DNA of 64,000 nucleotides from Pseudanabaena sp. FACHB-2040 (GCF_014696715.1 NZ_JACJQO010000006.1:1-64000); one strand, 5' to 3'; numbered from the stretch's first letter, positions 57,001 to 63,924 are shown. Notes: generated by a model not told the origin, from the sequence alone. A program made the numbers and translations.

Positions 57001-59531
57001 TCGTCGTGCTGATACTCAATCAGTCCATCATCGAGATCCTTCTGGGTGAAGACGCTGCCCACTCCCAGAACCGCGCCGCCCCTCAGGAGCTTCCCAAAAG
57101 CAACCTTTTGGGTAATGCGGTACTGCCGCTGAAGGGTGTTGTTGTCGGGATCGGCGTAGACCAAATGGGCCTCGCCAGGCGCGTGGATTGATCCTTTGAT
57201 GGTGCCTTTTTCCCCTTCAGCTACCTTCAAGCTGATGGCAGAGGAAAAGGCCGGATTATCATTGAGCTTGGCGATGTTGATGTTAACAGTTCTAGCAGAA
57301 CTCAGAGGATTGGCCGCACCGGAGTTGTCGTCTGCTTGAACTTGAAAGCTGTCGGCAAAGTTTTCGCTGCCATCGTGTAGGTAACGCAGCCTGCCGTTAT
57401 CGAGCTGGGCCTTGGTGATTACGGTCGCAGCGGTCACGGCGACAAAGCCAGCGCCCTGATCAACTTGCAGGATGCCATAATCGGGCAGGTCTAACACCTT
57501 GAACGTCAGGCTGTTGGGGGCGGCAAAGCCAATGCCAACCTTATCCCCGCTGCCGTCTACATCGCTGAGGGCAATGTGGGTGTTGTTGAGGACAACGGTG
57601 CCCCCTTCTACTACAAAGGGAGAGCCTTGGGTTGCGATCTCAGGCGCATCATTTTGAGGCGTTACATCAATCGCAAAGACGAAGGGAACCCCGCCGTTAG
57701 AGACTACGTTGCTGCCGTCACTCAGCGTAAAGTTGAAGCCATCAATAAAGACCTCATTACCGTCGTGAATAAAGGTCAGTAGACCGTCATTAATATCTTT
57801 TTGAGTAAAGCTTTGATAAGCGTTGAGCTGATTGCCGTTCAGCAGCAGCTTGCCGCCAGTCGGTATCGACATCAGGCGAAAGATAATCTGCTCTGGCGGG
57901 CTGTCGCTATCAATAACTGTTAACTTGACAGCATCAATTGTAATGGTGGCCCCTTCGTTGAGCTGGCCTCCAGTGTTGACGACATTGGCTCCAGTATTAA
58001 TGTCTACGGCGGGGGGTAGGCTGGTGGGTCTTTCGGGAAAACTGCCAGCGTCAGCGCCAGCGCCTGTCAGGTTTCTAACACTGAAATTAAAGGTTAGCTC
58101 TGACAGCGGCGTAGTCTGGCCCGCGTCGGGGTAAATGCCGCCCTCACGCAAGCTGGGCCAAACTCTCAGTTCCCCATCCCGCACGGTGAATCTAAAACTG
58201 TCGGTAACTGCTGTGCTGCCGGCGCTGTTGAGAAAGTAGTAAGAGATCTTGCCGCTATTGAGATCGCTCTGGGTAAACGAAGCGCCTACCCCCATACGGC
58301 GCAGGGTGCCGTTGTCGGCATAGAGGACGAGGCCCTGATTAGGTAGGGCCGTTACGGTGTAGGTAAGCTGCTGATTGCTAGAGTCGGGGTCGGCGACCTG
58401 AAGCATGGCACTGGTCAGCTGCACCTGCCGCACGCCGTCCAAGCTGGCCCCAGTATTTCTGACAAGCACCGGGTCATCGTTGTCGGCAATGATATTGAGG
58501 CGAATAGTGGCCGTTACAGTAGCAGGCGTTGCTGTGCCACCGCCATCGTCTGTAACCCGCACGTTGAAGCCGTCGTTGGGGGGAAAGCCGCCGTTCTGAT
58601 CGTTGCCATTGTGGCTGTAGGTAAGATTGGCCAGGTCACTGGCCGTTAGAATCTGCCCGGTCACAACTGCTGTGCCGTTTGCCTTGAGCACTCCATCGCT
58701 GGGCAGGCTCAAAATTTGCAGGCTAAAGGGCTGGCTTTGGTCAGGATCACTCAAGGTAATGGTGACCGGATGATCCTGCTCACCTTCAAAGACAGTGTTT
58801 TGACCCGTGACAGCTGTTGGTTGGTTGACGGGTGTAACTATAATCGGCAGAGTTGTCGGCGGCACCAATCCGCCAGCGCCATCCTCCACCGTTACTTGAA
58901 AGCCATCCAGGGTGCCGCTAGCGCCTAGCGCTTGGCTGCCGTCGTGGTGGTACACCAGTTGGGCAATTTGGTCGGAGGAGAAGGTTGAACCCACTACCAC
59001 CGGAGCCCCGCCGTGGGTTAGGTAGCCTCGGGTGGGCAGGCTGTGAATTTTGACGATCAGCTGAACCGGCTGGTTATCTGCATCAATCAGCCCTAAATTG
59101 GTCGCTGCAAAGGAAACCGTGCCGCCCTCGCCAACCGTGACAGCGCCAGGAGATAGGGCTGGTTCATCATTAACGGCAGTGACATTGAGATTGATGGTTT
59201 TGCTAGCCGTCTGGTCACCATCGTTGACACCCAGGGTAAGCACCGCTGGGCCATAGTAGTTAGCAGCAGGGTTAAAGACCAGGCCGGCCAGCGCCACATT
59301 AATATCAACCAGCGACCCAGAAAAGCTGAGGCTACTTGTGTTTAAGCCAATCAGCCCAGTTAAACCAGTTGTGGTGCCTAGACCTAAAGTGCCGTTAGTT
59401 ACTGTTAGCGTAACGGTCTGGTTTTCTCCATCTAGATCGGCAATGGTAAGACCCGTCAAGCTGAAGGGAGTGTCTTCGGGAGTGGTTCGGAGGATGGTTA
59501 CAGTGTCGGTAATGGTAGGTACGTGGGTCAT
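45006..59531 (-). CDS. giant modular calcium-binding adhesin (about 4841 residues)
   Basis: This is one open frame of 14.5 kb; I start at ATG 59531 (10 codons into the open frame). Read from the N-terminus: CSPG-like repeats with YxHDGSxxxxDxFxxxVxDG (about 59.4-57.0 kb), further Ig/cadherin-like repeats (56.9-53.4 kb), nine VCBS modules and eight putative-Ig modules alternating (53.4-47.7 kb), thrombospondin-3 type DxDxDGxxD repeats (about 47.28-46.5 kb), an RTX block (GGxGxDxL, about 46.41-46.09 kb), and six C-terminal repeats (45.74-45.0 kb). No classical signal peptide; RTX proteins are often secreted by type I systems, but no such genes are here. Likely a surface adhesin, S-layer-like coat or motility protein. 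Confidence 0.9.
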   Translation of the reverse strand: MTHVPTITDTVTILRTTPEDTPFSLTGLTIADLDGENQTVTLTVTNGTLGLGTTTGLTGLIGLNTSSLSFSGSLVDINVALAGLVFNPAANYYGPAVLTLGVNDGDQTASKTINLNVTAVNDEPALSPGAVTVGEGGTVSFAATNLGLIDADNQPVQLIVKIHSLPTRGYLTHGGAPVVVGSTFSSDQIAQLVYHHDGSQALGASGTLDGFQVTVEDGAGGLVPPTTLPIIVTPVNQPTAVTGQNTVFEGEQDHPVTITLSDPDQSQPFSLQILSLPSDGVLKANGTAVVTGQILTASDLANLTYSHNGNDQNGGFPPNDGFNVRVTDDGGGTATPATVTATIRLNIIADNDDPVLVRNTGASLDGVRQVQLTSAMLQVADPDSSNQQLTYTVTALPNQGLVLYADNGTLRRMGVGASFTQSDLNSGKISYYFLNSAGSTAVTDSFRFTVRDGELRVWPSLREGGIYPDAGQTTPLSELTFNFSVRNLTGAGADAGSFPERPTSLPPAVDINTGANVVNTGGQLNEGATITIDAVKLTVIDSDSPPEQIIFRLMSIPTGGKLLLNGNQLNAYQSFTQKDINDGLLTFIHDGNEVFIDGFNFTLSDGSNVVSNGGVPFVFAIDVTPQNDAPEIATQGSPFVVEGGTVVLNNTHIALSDVDGSGDKVGIGFAAPNSLTFKVLDLPDYGILQVDQGAGFVAVTAATVITKAQLDNGRLRYLHDGSENFADSFQVQADDNSGAANPLSSARTVNINIAKLNDNPAFSSAISLKVAEGEKGTIKGSIHAPGEAHLVYADPDNNTLQRQYRITQKVAFGKLLRGGAVLGVGSVFTQKDLDDGLIEYQHDDSENFSDLFRFEVRDGGGGIVPGSYAISVNPTVNDAPTLTVPTAAQTFNTVAPFVFSTAKGNAITITDPDLLSVDIGEVDILQVTLDLRYAGATTLEGTLSLPSIMGLTFLSGTVNGQSKITFQGTKQAVDAALEGLQVIVINDLDKTFDLVVTVNDLNNGGRDPNPLPPGYSTIVTKTIQINASNDNDVPTLTTPLTAAVNEDLALAFSAAAAGLITVGDADDFGAALTATVAVDTGKGILSLPGATGSGTAALTLTGTKAQINAALASLVYTPTADYNGPATLTVTVNDNGNTGPGPAKTATQTVGITVNPINDSPTLQVPTAVQVIASGSPLTFLTGAIAIDDAKDLSQGAADFFKVTVKATLATSNSLFGTLLAVPSGSANVTLGGSTITIQGTRADVNATLGLLSYLPAITNIDASVQLTVTVDDGNNGAEGTGSVGGSPTVSKTINVNVSSSNDAPIVAAPTNSLNVSEDSSITLTGAGNLFSFTDADDFGANNLRATITATKGTLSLVGADGTTVSGTGTGILTLEGTKAQINAALDGLIFTPVVNYHGTANITLEVNDRGNTGAGGEQTDSKTIALIVNPVNDQPTASGNVSVGAIAEDTTPSGTLLSTLLGPSYSDLTDNQAGNGGGNTATGLSYIAIIGSNSYTGGQGIWQVSDGGTGWIDIPNSGLSLTAALVFPSNREIRFVPATNFHGTPGTLAVYLADASAAITASTAASLGQRKDLSSNGGTGSTGAWSTTSILIGTGGVTAVNDAPTISTPGTAAALVSINEDATNPVGATISSLFGSKYSDALDNRNIVTGGASSATTFAGIAITGNAADSLIQGTWQYRNGSTGTWTNIPTAGLSDASALVLAATASLRFLPAANYNGEPGKLTVRFSDGNGFTAGSAVNLGSVGGTSGWSTNITTLMTTVNAVNDNPVISGSDITSTYVENSSGSAVGSGITGVSDVEIGRTEVTDQVTATVRITNFFSGDQLTFATSGTGITVTNQGSGAYNLSGGTLTNMQAVLQSATYSSINENPTDYNNSKTSRTITFQVNDGQAANNLSNTVTSIVTVQAVNDAPVVVTSSGTASFTEGNNIASTPVVIDAALTVGDVDNLTLASATVAITGGFEADKDVLAFTNTSPALYGNISGSYNVETGQLSFISIGATATLSQWQAALRAITYTNTSDTPSNANRTISFRVNDGALNSLIATKILVVTPVNDTPIAVNDSNSVVEDAIAPSSGNVLTNDTDLDNPGALVVTQFSKGTTTVTDPNQDIAGTYGSLNWNSDGTYAYTLNNASPAVQALDENETLTDSFTYTISDGRGGTNTASLTITINGKNDAPVATVLANQSSLDKGIVNLNIKGSFSDPDTTDILTYSATGLPAGLILDPITGIISGTIDRSASQSGPGSNGIYTVAVTATDNNGEKATQFFTWTIANPAPTATNNASSVGEDGTLIRSGNLITDNDGSGVDSDPDGDSLSIIAIQKGATTATNPGQPVTGSYGSLAWNSNGTYTYTLNNVSPAVQALDDNETLTDTFTYTVSDGQGGTSNATLAITINGRNDTPLSIALNSQSSVDQGIVSLDLSSSFSDPDTTDKLTYSATGLPAGLTIAPATGIISGTIDRSASQGGVNGIYTVAVTATDNNGATTSQSFTWTIANPAPTATNNAGNVGEDGTLTRSGNLITDNDGSGVDSDPDGDPLSVSAITRGNTTVTDPNQDVAGSYGSLNWNSDGTYTYTLDNTNSAVQALDENETLIDTFTYTVNDGQGGTNTATLAITVNGKNDVPVSTALSSQSSVDQDVVNLNLSGNFSDPDTAGKLIFSATGLPPGLTLDPTTGIISGTIDRSASQGGSNGLYTVAITATDNNGATTSQSFTWTIANPAPTATNNAGNVGEDGTLTRNGNLITDNDSSGVDSDPDGDPLSISAITHGTTTITDPNQDVAGSYGSLNWNSNGTYTYTLNNTNSAVQALDDNETLTDTFTYTVSDGQGGTSTATLTITINGKNDAPLSTPLIDQSSVDQGVVNLNLSSNFSDPDTAGKLIFSATGLPPGLILDPTTGIISGTVDRSASQGGNNGLYTVAVTATDNNGATTTRSFAWTVANPVPTATNNFANVSEDGDTLIRSGNLITDNDGSGVDSDPDGDPLSVSAITHGTTTVNDPAQPVAGSYGSLTWNTNGTYTYTLDNANLAVQALDENKSLTDTFTYTVNDGQGGTNTATLAITVNGKNDAPLSTALSSQSSLDQGVVNLDLAGNFKDPDATDKLIFSATGLPAGLAIDPATGIISGTIDRSASQGGNNGIYTVVVTATDNNGATTSQSFAWVVTNPAPTATNNAASVSEDGGDTLIRSGNLITDNDSSGVDSDPDGDPLSVSAITHSTTTVNDPAQPVAGSYGSLTWNSDGTYTYTLDNTNPAVQSLDENEILTDTFTYTVNDGQGGISTATLTITVNGKNDAPLSTLLIAQSSVDRGVVNLDLSGNFSDPDATDNLIFSATGLPTGLAIDPATGIISGTIDRSASQGGSNGVYTIAVTATDDNGEQTTQSFTWAVTNPAPTATNNAGSVVEDGTLIRSGNLISANEGSGIDNDPDGDPLIVTAIQTERATVTDPTQPVSGRYGSLSWNSDGTYTYTLDNANSAVQALDENETLTDTFTYSVSDGQGGINSATLTITVKGSNDAPLSTVLSNQSSVDQGVVNLNLSGNFSDPDTAGTLTYSATGLPTGLTLDPITGIISGTIDRSASQGGNNGLYTVAVTATDNNGATTSQSFTWAVANPAPTATKNVGSVGEDGTLTRNGNLITDNDGSGVDSDPDGDPLIISAITHGTTTVTDPNQDVIGNYGGLNWNSDGTYTYVLSNANSAVQSLNENEILTDTFTYTLSDGQGGTSTATLVITVNGKNDAPLSTALSNQSSVDQGVVNFDVSGNFSDVDTTDALTFSATGLPLGLDLDPTTGIISGTIDRNASQGGPGSNGVYTIAVTATDNSGEQATQTFTWSVTNPVPIATNNTGSVDEDVALTRSGNLITDNDGSDVDSDPDGDVLSISGISHGANAVTDPAQSVIGSYGSLSWNTDGTYTYTLNNASPAVQALNDGQTLLDTFTYTLNDGQGGTHTASLAITINGRNDAPVLDLNGGDAGSDYVARYSPLAGAVALAPGAAQISDVDNTLLQKVTLTLVDRFNGSADKLVLLGALPSGITASAYDSATGQLVLTGSASLSAYQAALAAIGYDNTAQAPDRRDRNIQIVVNDGKADSIPATTRVQWDSDNDGIIDSNDLDDDNDGILDRDEDKNLDGDNDPLTSPTDTDGDGIPDYVDLDTDNDGIPDYVEAGHGAPDADGDGRVDGPVGSNGIPDRVETSPDSGTIRYALLDTDSDGVPNFQDLDSDDDGISDLVEAGGRDADGDALVDNFIDTDRDGLADSVDGNNGGSPLPVLDTDRDSTPNYRDLDSDNDGTSDLKESGNPQAIDTNNDGRVDGTDRDRDGLKDSIDGNDTSFGSGGIAIPSPKDSNGDGIPDYLQSSIANTGSGTPGDDIVTGVDPNGGISGLSDPDAFYGYGGNDIINGGSDIDLIDGGDGNDMLNGGSGPDLIRGGAGSDVISGGSGNDFLDGGSGNDVLMGGSGDDWLIGGEGNDTLNGGRGNDILIGGAGADILIGGQGADVFKYQGPGDLGDTIVDFEILFDRIDVSALFNRAGSFSSAIQLQQVGRDTQVLVNIGGPQPLALLRDVNANTLGARHFLFTPIYTSPPSSNSLSSGNLLSSTNASAVGTSTPNPTLPVDKYDDYLASHPDLIAAFGYNLTAAKQHYEQTGWREGRSIDTFSEDIYLASNGDLMEAFGYGLEAATRHYIEHGYSEGRATNLFKPQLYLNAYSDLKAAFGTDTAAATRHYIEHGYTEGRDPLLGFDAAAYIASHRDLITTFGYNPVAGRQHYLQNGYSEGRTVTFQADDYLASYSDLIKTYGYNLAAATQHYITLGAGEGRAADSFDEKAYLSRYPDLQVTLGNDLEAATRHYIQFGYQEGRTAL
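45009..45741 (-). repeat. six tandem C-terminal repeats in the giant protein
   Basis: Six units of about 40 residues, each with a YLAS(x)xDL(x)xAFG core, then a helix and HYxxxGYxEGR. Examples: YLASHPDLIAAFGYNL, YLNAYSDLKAAFGTDT and HYIEHGYSEGRA. They follow the RTX block directly, where cell-attachment or export modules usually sit. Confidence 0.8.
46090..46410 (-). repeat. RTX calcium-binding block
   Basis: About ten nonapeptides of the GGxGxDxLx type, for example LIRGGAGSDVISGG and FLDGGSGNDVLMGG, with alternating GGSGND and GGAGAD. They form a calcium beta-roll and are common in type I secreted proteins. Confidence 0.92.
46500..47282 (-). repeat. thrombospondin-3-like calcium repeats
   Basis: Many DxDxDG units, e.g. 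DSDNDGIIDSNDLDDDNDG, DTDGDGIPDYVDLDTDNDG and DTDSDGVPNFQDLDSDDDG. They form an extended calcium-stabilised stalk between the Ig-like array and the RTX block. Confidence 0.85.
47690..53400 (-). repeat. array of nine VCBS and eight putative-Ig modules
   Basis: Each unit pairs a VCBS module (SVGEDGTLTRSGNLITDND, then YGSLNWNSDGTYTYTL, then QALDENETLTDTFTYTV) with a putative-Ig module (FSDPDTT..L.YSATGLPAGL, then TGIISGTIDRSASQGG, then TATDNNG). Units repeat at about 660-700 bases with high identity between neighbours, which points to recent unequal recombination. Sequencing collapse in this block would be easy. Confidence 0.9.
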
Positions 59532-59561
59532 GGCACTCTCTTCAAACAGAAAAGTAAACAC

Positions 59562-60166
59562 AAAAAATAGGCACCGAAAACAGAATTCCCGGCAGGCGAG
59601 CAGGAGGTAGACAAGGCTCTTCAGGGAGTTGAGTGGAGCTTCCTTGAAGTAGACTCAGTCGCTTATAGTTGCCATCTCACAGCCTGAAATCACCTGGACA
59701 GCTGAGAGAAATAAAGTTGGTGGACAGAAACGTTGTAAAACCTTTGGCGGGGGAGACAGTCTTTTCTATTAGGAACAGTTACTTAGTTTTGATAGCCACC
59801 TTGATGGAAAATCCGCTAGGCGTGCTCCTCATTGACTGGGTTGAAAATAGAGTTCCCAGCTACTGTTAAATTTTCTCTAGCGATTAAGTCCTGTACGCCA
59901 ACAAATTTTGTCTAGAAGCTTTTCAGGGAGTATTTTGAAAGAGGGAACAGTGAATCTGGTGGGTGTGGAATTGCGATCGCACAGTCCCCGAACCCCCGAA
60001 GAACAGATGGTCCTAAGATCAAATCGGTGAGCGCCTAATGCAAAATACACCCAATGCAAAATATAGAGTTGGGGCTTCTTGACTAGACGCGTGGATTTCT
60101 AACCTAGAAAGGGCTCTGGCCGTGGTAGATTATTCCTTCTGCTGCCCAACCGAAAGCACCTGTTGA
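59562..60166. other. intergenic region between the giant gene and the SLC13 transporter
   Basis: About 600 bases without a credible gene. It should contain divergent promoters for both neighbours, but I see no outstanding -10/-35 pair or operator. A GCGATCGC-type HIP1 site is present near 59.97 kb. Confidence 0.4.
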
Positions 60167-62005
60167 ATGATCACTTTGGTCAATCCCATCTTTCTGACGC
60201 TGCTAGTCGTCGTGCTAGCCCTCGTAGCCTTTGTGGTTGAGTGGTTTCCCATCGACATCACGGCTCTGATGGTAGCAATTGTGCTGATTCTGCTGGGTCT
60301 GGTGACTCCTGAAGAGGGCATTTCTGGCTTTGGTAACTCGGCCACTATCACCGTCATGTGCATGTTCATCCTGAGTTCGGGCATTGCCCGAACAGGGCTT
60401 CTTCAGGTAGCGCGAAACTTTTTGGTTCAATGGGGCGGCAAAAACCCTAGCCGGCAAATTCTAGTCATGGGGGCTCTTGTTGGCCCAATGACAGCATTTA
60501 TCAACAACACGGCGGTTGTAGCGGTATTTTTGCCGATTGTGGAGGATTGGTGCAAAAAACAGCGGATTTCGCCGTCCAAATTGTTGATCCCCCTTTCCTA
60601 TGCCACGGTGCTGGGCGGCATGATTACGGTCATTGGCACATCTACCAACGTTTTGGCGAGCGGTATTTCCCAACAGCTTGGGTATGGCGAGTTTAGTCTG
60701 TTTCAGTTCACAACGCTGGGCATCATCACATTTCTAGTGGGGTTGACGTATCTTTCTCTGGTTGCTCCCCGACTGCTGCCCAATCGCAGGCCGCCAGCCA
60801 GCCAGTCTCTAAGCCAAGACTATGGTCTAGATGATTACGTGACAGAGCTGGTGATCACGCCCGACTCTAACCTGATTGGTCAAACTTTACGGGCCAGTGA
60901 ACTGCAGCGCCGCTATGACATCGATGTGCTAGAGCTGTTTCGGCAGGGGTCTCACTTTCCGCCGCCTTTGGCAGACAAGGTACTGACAGCAGGCGATATT
61001 TTGCTGGTGCGGGGCACACGAGAGGATTTGATCCAGATCCGCAGTCAGAGGGGGTTGGACCTGGTTTCTGACCGTCACCTGCAGGCTGATGCTCTAGATG
61101 AGGCCAGAGATGAGGTTATAGATCCAGATCTCAGCTCCAGCGAGGAAAAAATTGCAGAAGTGATGATCCTGTCGAACTCTCGGCTAAGTGGCTCCACCCT
61201 TAAAGAACTGCGGTTTCGACAGCGCTACAACGCAACAGTGCTGGCTATTCGTCGAGGGCAAGAACTGATTCGGGAGCGGATGGGACGAGTGCCGCTGCGC
61301 TTTGGCGACCTACTGCTGGTGCAAGGCCCCAAAGACAGCATTCTAGGATTGCAAACTACACGAGAACTGTTGGTCCTAGATCAGCGCGATGCTGAAACCA
61401 TGAGGCCGGATAAGGCCTGGATTGCCTTAGCGATCATGCTAGGCGTCATTGCTGCTGCAGCCTTTAGCTGGATGCCGATTTTGGTGTCTGCCCTGGTTGG
61501 CGTCGTGCTCATGATCTTGACCGGGTGCTTGCGACCAGGAGAAATTTACGGTGCAGTGCGTTGGGACATTATCTTTCTGCTAGCAGGGCTGATTCCGCTA
61601 GGGGTCGCGATGCAGAAGTCGGGGGCGACTGATTGGCTGGCAACCCAGCTAGTCGCAGCAGGAGGGCAGCTCTCGGACTACTGGATTTTGCTGTTTTTCT
61701 ATGTGGTTACGCTGCTGCTGACAGAAATTTTGTCGAATAATGCAACAGTCGTGCTGATGCTGCCGGTGGCAGTGGAGGTGGCTAATAAACTGAACCTCAA
61801 TCCCTTTGCTTTTATGTTTGCGGTTACGTTTGCTGCCTCTAACAGCTATATGACTCCGATTGGTTACCAGACCAATACAATGGTCTATGGTCCTGGCGGC
61901 TACCGGTTTTTCGACTTTACTCGGGTAGGGCTGCCGCTTAGCGTAATTCAAGCCATCATGACACCGCTGCTGATCATTTTGCTCTACGGGCTGCAGCCAG
62001 TTTAG
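60167..62005 (+). CDS. SLC13-type anion transporter with RCK_C (TrkA-C) domains
   Basis: This is a 612-residue membrane transporter with ion-transporter halves (residues 1-200 and 410-612) and a central cytoplasmic pair of RCK_C/TrkA-C domains (about 215-400), with LIGQTLRASELQRRY and LSGSTLKELRFRQRY marking each copy. ATVLGGMITVIGTSTN and SNNATVVLMLPVA are the family's transport motifs. Sodium-coupled sulfate or dicarboxylate transport is inferred; the related Synechocystis and plant proteins carry sulfate. Starts at ATG 60167. Confidence 0.9.
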   Translation: MITLVNPIFLTLLVVVLALVAFVVEWFPIDITALMVAIVLILLGLVTPEEGISGFGNSATITVMCMFILSSGIARTGLLQVARNFLVQWGGKNPSRQILVMGALVGPMTAFINNTAVVAVFLPIVEDWCKKQRISPSKLLIPLSYATVLGGMITVIGTSTNVLASGISQQLGYGEFSLFQFTTLGIITFLVGLTYLSLVAPRLLPNRRPPASQSLSQDYGLDDYVTELVITPDSNLIGQTLRASELQRRYDIDVLELFRQGSHFPPPLADKVLTAGDILLVRGTREDLIQIRSQRGLDLVSDRHLQADALDEARDEVIDPDLSSSEEKIAEVMILSNSRLSGSTLKELRFRQRYNATVLAIRRGQELIRERMGRVPLRFGDLLLVQGPKDSILGLQTTRELLVLDQRDAETMRPDKAWIALAIMLGVIAAAAFSWMPILVSALVGVVLMILTGCLRPGEIYGAVRWDIIFLLAGLIPLGVAMQKSGATDWLATQLVAAGGQLSDYWILLFFYVVTLLLTEILSNNATVVLMLPVAVEVANKLNLNPFAFMFAVTFAASNSYMTPIGYQTNTMVYGPGGYRFFDFTRVGLPLSVIQAIMTPLLIILLYGLQPV

Positions 62006-62123
62006 GGAAGCACTATTCTACGCTGCACTAGCCTGGTTTAGAATTAGCGATCGCACCTCCCCAAGCCCCATAGCAATATTTAAAGCGCAGGTAGCTCGCT
62101 ATAGTGTAGACAGGGTAGAAATC

Positions 62124-63341
62124 CTAAGCCCGACATAAGTCAGCACTCAAGCGGCTTTCACAGGCGGATAGTTCCGAGGCCGTCAAGTCTTCTGCATCAA
62201 CATCGCGGCGCAACACTCTACCGTTGTGGCCTGTAATCTGCCGGGGCAGCTGCTCCAGCTCAATCAGCTGAAGCGTTTGCATGTCGTAGGTGGTGTAGGT
62301 CGTCAGATCGGGGGAGGCAAAGCTGATATCCATCACGGTCAAGGCTTTTTGGGGCGGCAGTTGACTGTCAATAAATGGACGTGGCCCAGAGCCTAAAATG
62401 CCTGTGTGTAAAAGCTGTAGCTGACCTTTGTGAGCAGGGTAGTAGGCGTGCTGGTGACCACTGATGTAGGTGTGAACCTGATGTCGCTCCAACATTTCCT
62501 GCAGTGAGTCGGCATTGGCTAGAACTTCACCCGGCTTGTCGCGCCCCACAGCAATACCGTAGAGGGGCAAGTGTCCTAGCAAAATCTTGAGTTTGGCCGA
62601 CTGGGCTGCGGGGCTCTCTAGCGCCTGCTCAACCCAATCGAGTTTGTCTTGAGGTAGCAAGTGAGATGAACCATCCCAAGCCAGAAAGAAAAGGTCGTCT
62701 AACTTGAAGGTGTAATAGAACGGAAACTCGTAGCGATCGACGAACTCAACGCCAGGATCATGGCCTGGATCGATCCAGTAGTCCGTCGCCACCTGCCGCT
62801 CGCGCTCAAACAAAAAACTGCCCGACGCACTCTGAGCGCTTGATGCATCATGATTGCCAACGGTAAATCCAAAGGGCAGCTTTGCTTGCCGCAAAGGGGC
62901 TGTAACGTGTTCGTCAAAAGCTGCCCACATAGCCTTGAGCTGATCTTCAGAGAGGGTTGGGTTTTGTCCAGCCACCATGTCGCCGCTGCATACCACGAGA
63001 TCGGGCTGCCAGAAGGGCAGCAGCGTCATGGCTTTATCCACTTCAGGATCGTAATCGGTCGAGCCGTAGGCACTGTTTAAGTCGCTGATGACGACTAGGC
63101 GCACGTCACCTCGGGGCGGGTTGTAGAGGCCGTTTGGCTCTGCACTGGCAACGATAGCCTCTGTTGCAGGGGGCAGCGGCATTTCTTTGGGGACGGGAAC
63201 TGCTGCCTGGGAAGTGTCCACGGTGGGGGAACTAGTGACTGGAGGCGTTTGCTCAGAGAGGCAAGCCTGGAGCGCCACGACCAGAAAAAACCCTACCAAG
63301 ATGCCGAGGAAAATTCGCAATAGCGATCGCCAAAACCGCAT
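62124..63341 (-). CDS. metallophosphoesterase lipoprotein
   Basis: This is a 405-residue calcineurin-like phosphoesterase. A hydrophobic N-terminus ends in VALQAC, a lipobox, so it is probably an outer-surface lipoprotein of the periplasm. Metal-site motifs: VVISDLNSAYG (Asp), CSGDMV (Gly-Asp), VGNHDAS, LLGHLPLYG and SGHQHAYY. The classic first DxH is DLN here, a variant. Substrate may be a phosphoester or cyclic nucleotide; not decidable. It is upstream of a long hairpin and of gvpJ. Confidence 0.88.
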   Translation of the reverse strand: MRFWRSLLRIFLGILVGFFLVVALQACLSEQTPPVTSSPTVDTSQAAVPVPKEMPLPPATEAIVASAEPNGLYNPPRGDVRLVVISDLNSAYGSTDYDPEVDKAMTLLPFWQPDLVVCSGDMVAGQNPTLSEDQLKAMWAAFDEHVTAPLRQAKLPFGFTVGNHDASSAQSASGSFLFERERQVATDYWIDPGHDPGVEFVDRYEFPFYYTFKLDDLFFLAWDGSSHLLPQDKLDWVEQALESPAAQSAKLKILLGHLPLYGIAVGRDKPGEVLANADSLQEMLERHQVHTYISGHQHAYYPAHKGQLQLLHTGILGSGPRPFIDSQLPPQKALTVMDISFASPDLTTYTTYDMQTLQLIELEQLPRQITGHNGRVLRRDVDAEDLTASELSACESRLSADLCRA

Positions 63342-63501
63342 AAGTAATCGTGCTCAGCGTGAACTATGGGCAACTGAACCCCCTATAAATAACGCACAAA
63401 AAAGAGATACTTACAACCCGCTACCCAACTCACCTATAGCTATGCCCTGCAAGAGGTGAAGTTGCCGCTACAGAAATAGCGGTAGGTGAGTGCGATCGCA
63501 A

Positions 63502-63538
63502 CGAGAGACCAAGTTTCTTCAAGAAACCCGGTCTCTCG
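63502..63538. repeat. cyanobacterial inverted repeat (AAGAAACCCGGTCTCT type)
   Basis: CGAGAGACC and GGTCTCTCG flank an inner GTTTCTT/AAGAAAC pair with a short loop. This palindrome class is widespread in cyanobacterial intergenic DNA. It lies behind gvpJ and could act as its terminator. Confidence 0.65.
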
Positions 63539-63582
63539 CTGTATCTCTTTTTGCACCATCGCTCGAAAATTAAGCTGATAGC

Positions 63583-63924
63583 TTACTCCTGAGCAGCCTT
63601 TAGGGCTCTCAGTTCAGCTTCTAAAGTTTCCAGACGACTCTGGAGCTGCTGATTGGTTGCCAGCAGTTCCTGATTGCGGCTACTCAAGTAGGGATCGTTT
63701 TCCCACCAGTTGATGCCGATTTCACGGGCTTTGTCCACCGACGAGATCAGCAGACGAATGCGGATACTCAGCAGTTCGGTAGACCCAACCGAAATCGAGA
63801 TATCTCCGGCGATGACCACACCTTTGTCTAGCACCCGTTCTAAGACGTCTGCAAGGGACGAACCCTGGGTAGAGGTTGTGATAGCGCGGTTGGGTTGGGG
63901 GCGAGAGAGAGGAGTTGCAGTCAT
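63583..63924 (-). CDS. gvpJ: gas vesicle protein GvpJ
   Basis: This is a 113-residue GvpA/GvpJ-family protein. The conserved core SLADVLERVLDKGVVIAGD, then ISVGSTELLSIRIRLLISSV, then WWENDPYL matches GvpJ; the longer C-terminal coiled coil (NQQLQSRLETLEAELRALK) is characteristic of GvpJ rather than the short structural GvpA. Role: minor shell or nucleation component of gas vesicles. The start ATG overlaps the stop of the preceding gene (ATGA), so it is translationally coupled to a gvp gene outside the window. Confidence 0.93.
   Translation of the reverse strand: MTATPLSRPQPNRAITTSTQGSSLADVLERVLDKGVVIAGDISISVGSTELLSIRIRLLISSVDKAREIGINWWENDPYLSSRNQELLATNQQLQSRLETLEAELRALKAAQE

Noticed and set aside
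54415-58599. Plus-strand ORFs of 60-163 codons in the giant gene
   Set aside because: Antisense shadows with strongly biased composition (Val/Leu/Pro/Ser), no motifs and no ribosome sites.
59669-59869. 66-codon ORF in the 59.5-60.2 kb spacer
   Set aside because: No family features and no convincing ribosome binding site; kept as non-coding.
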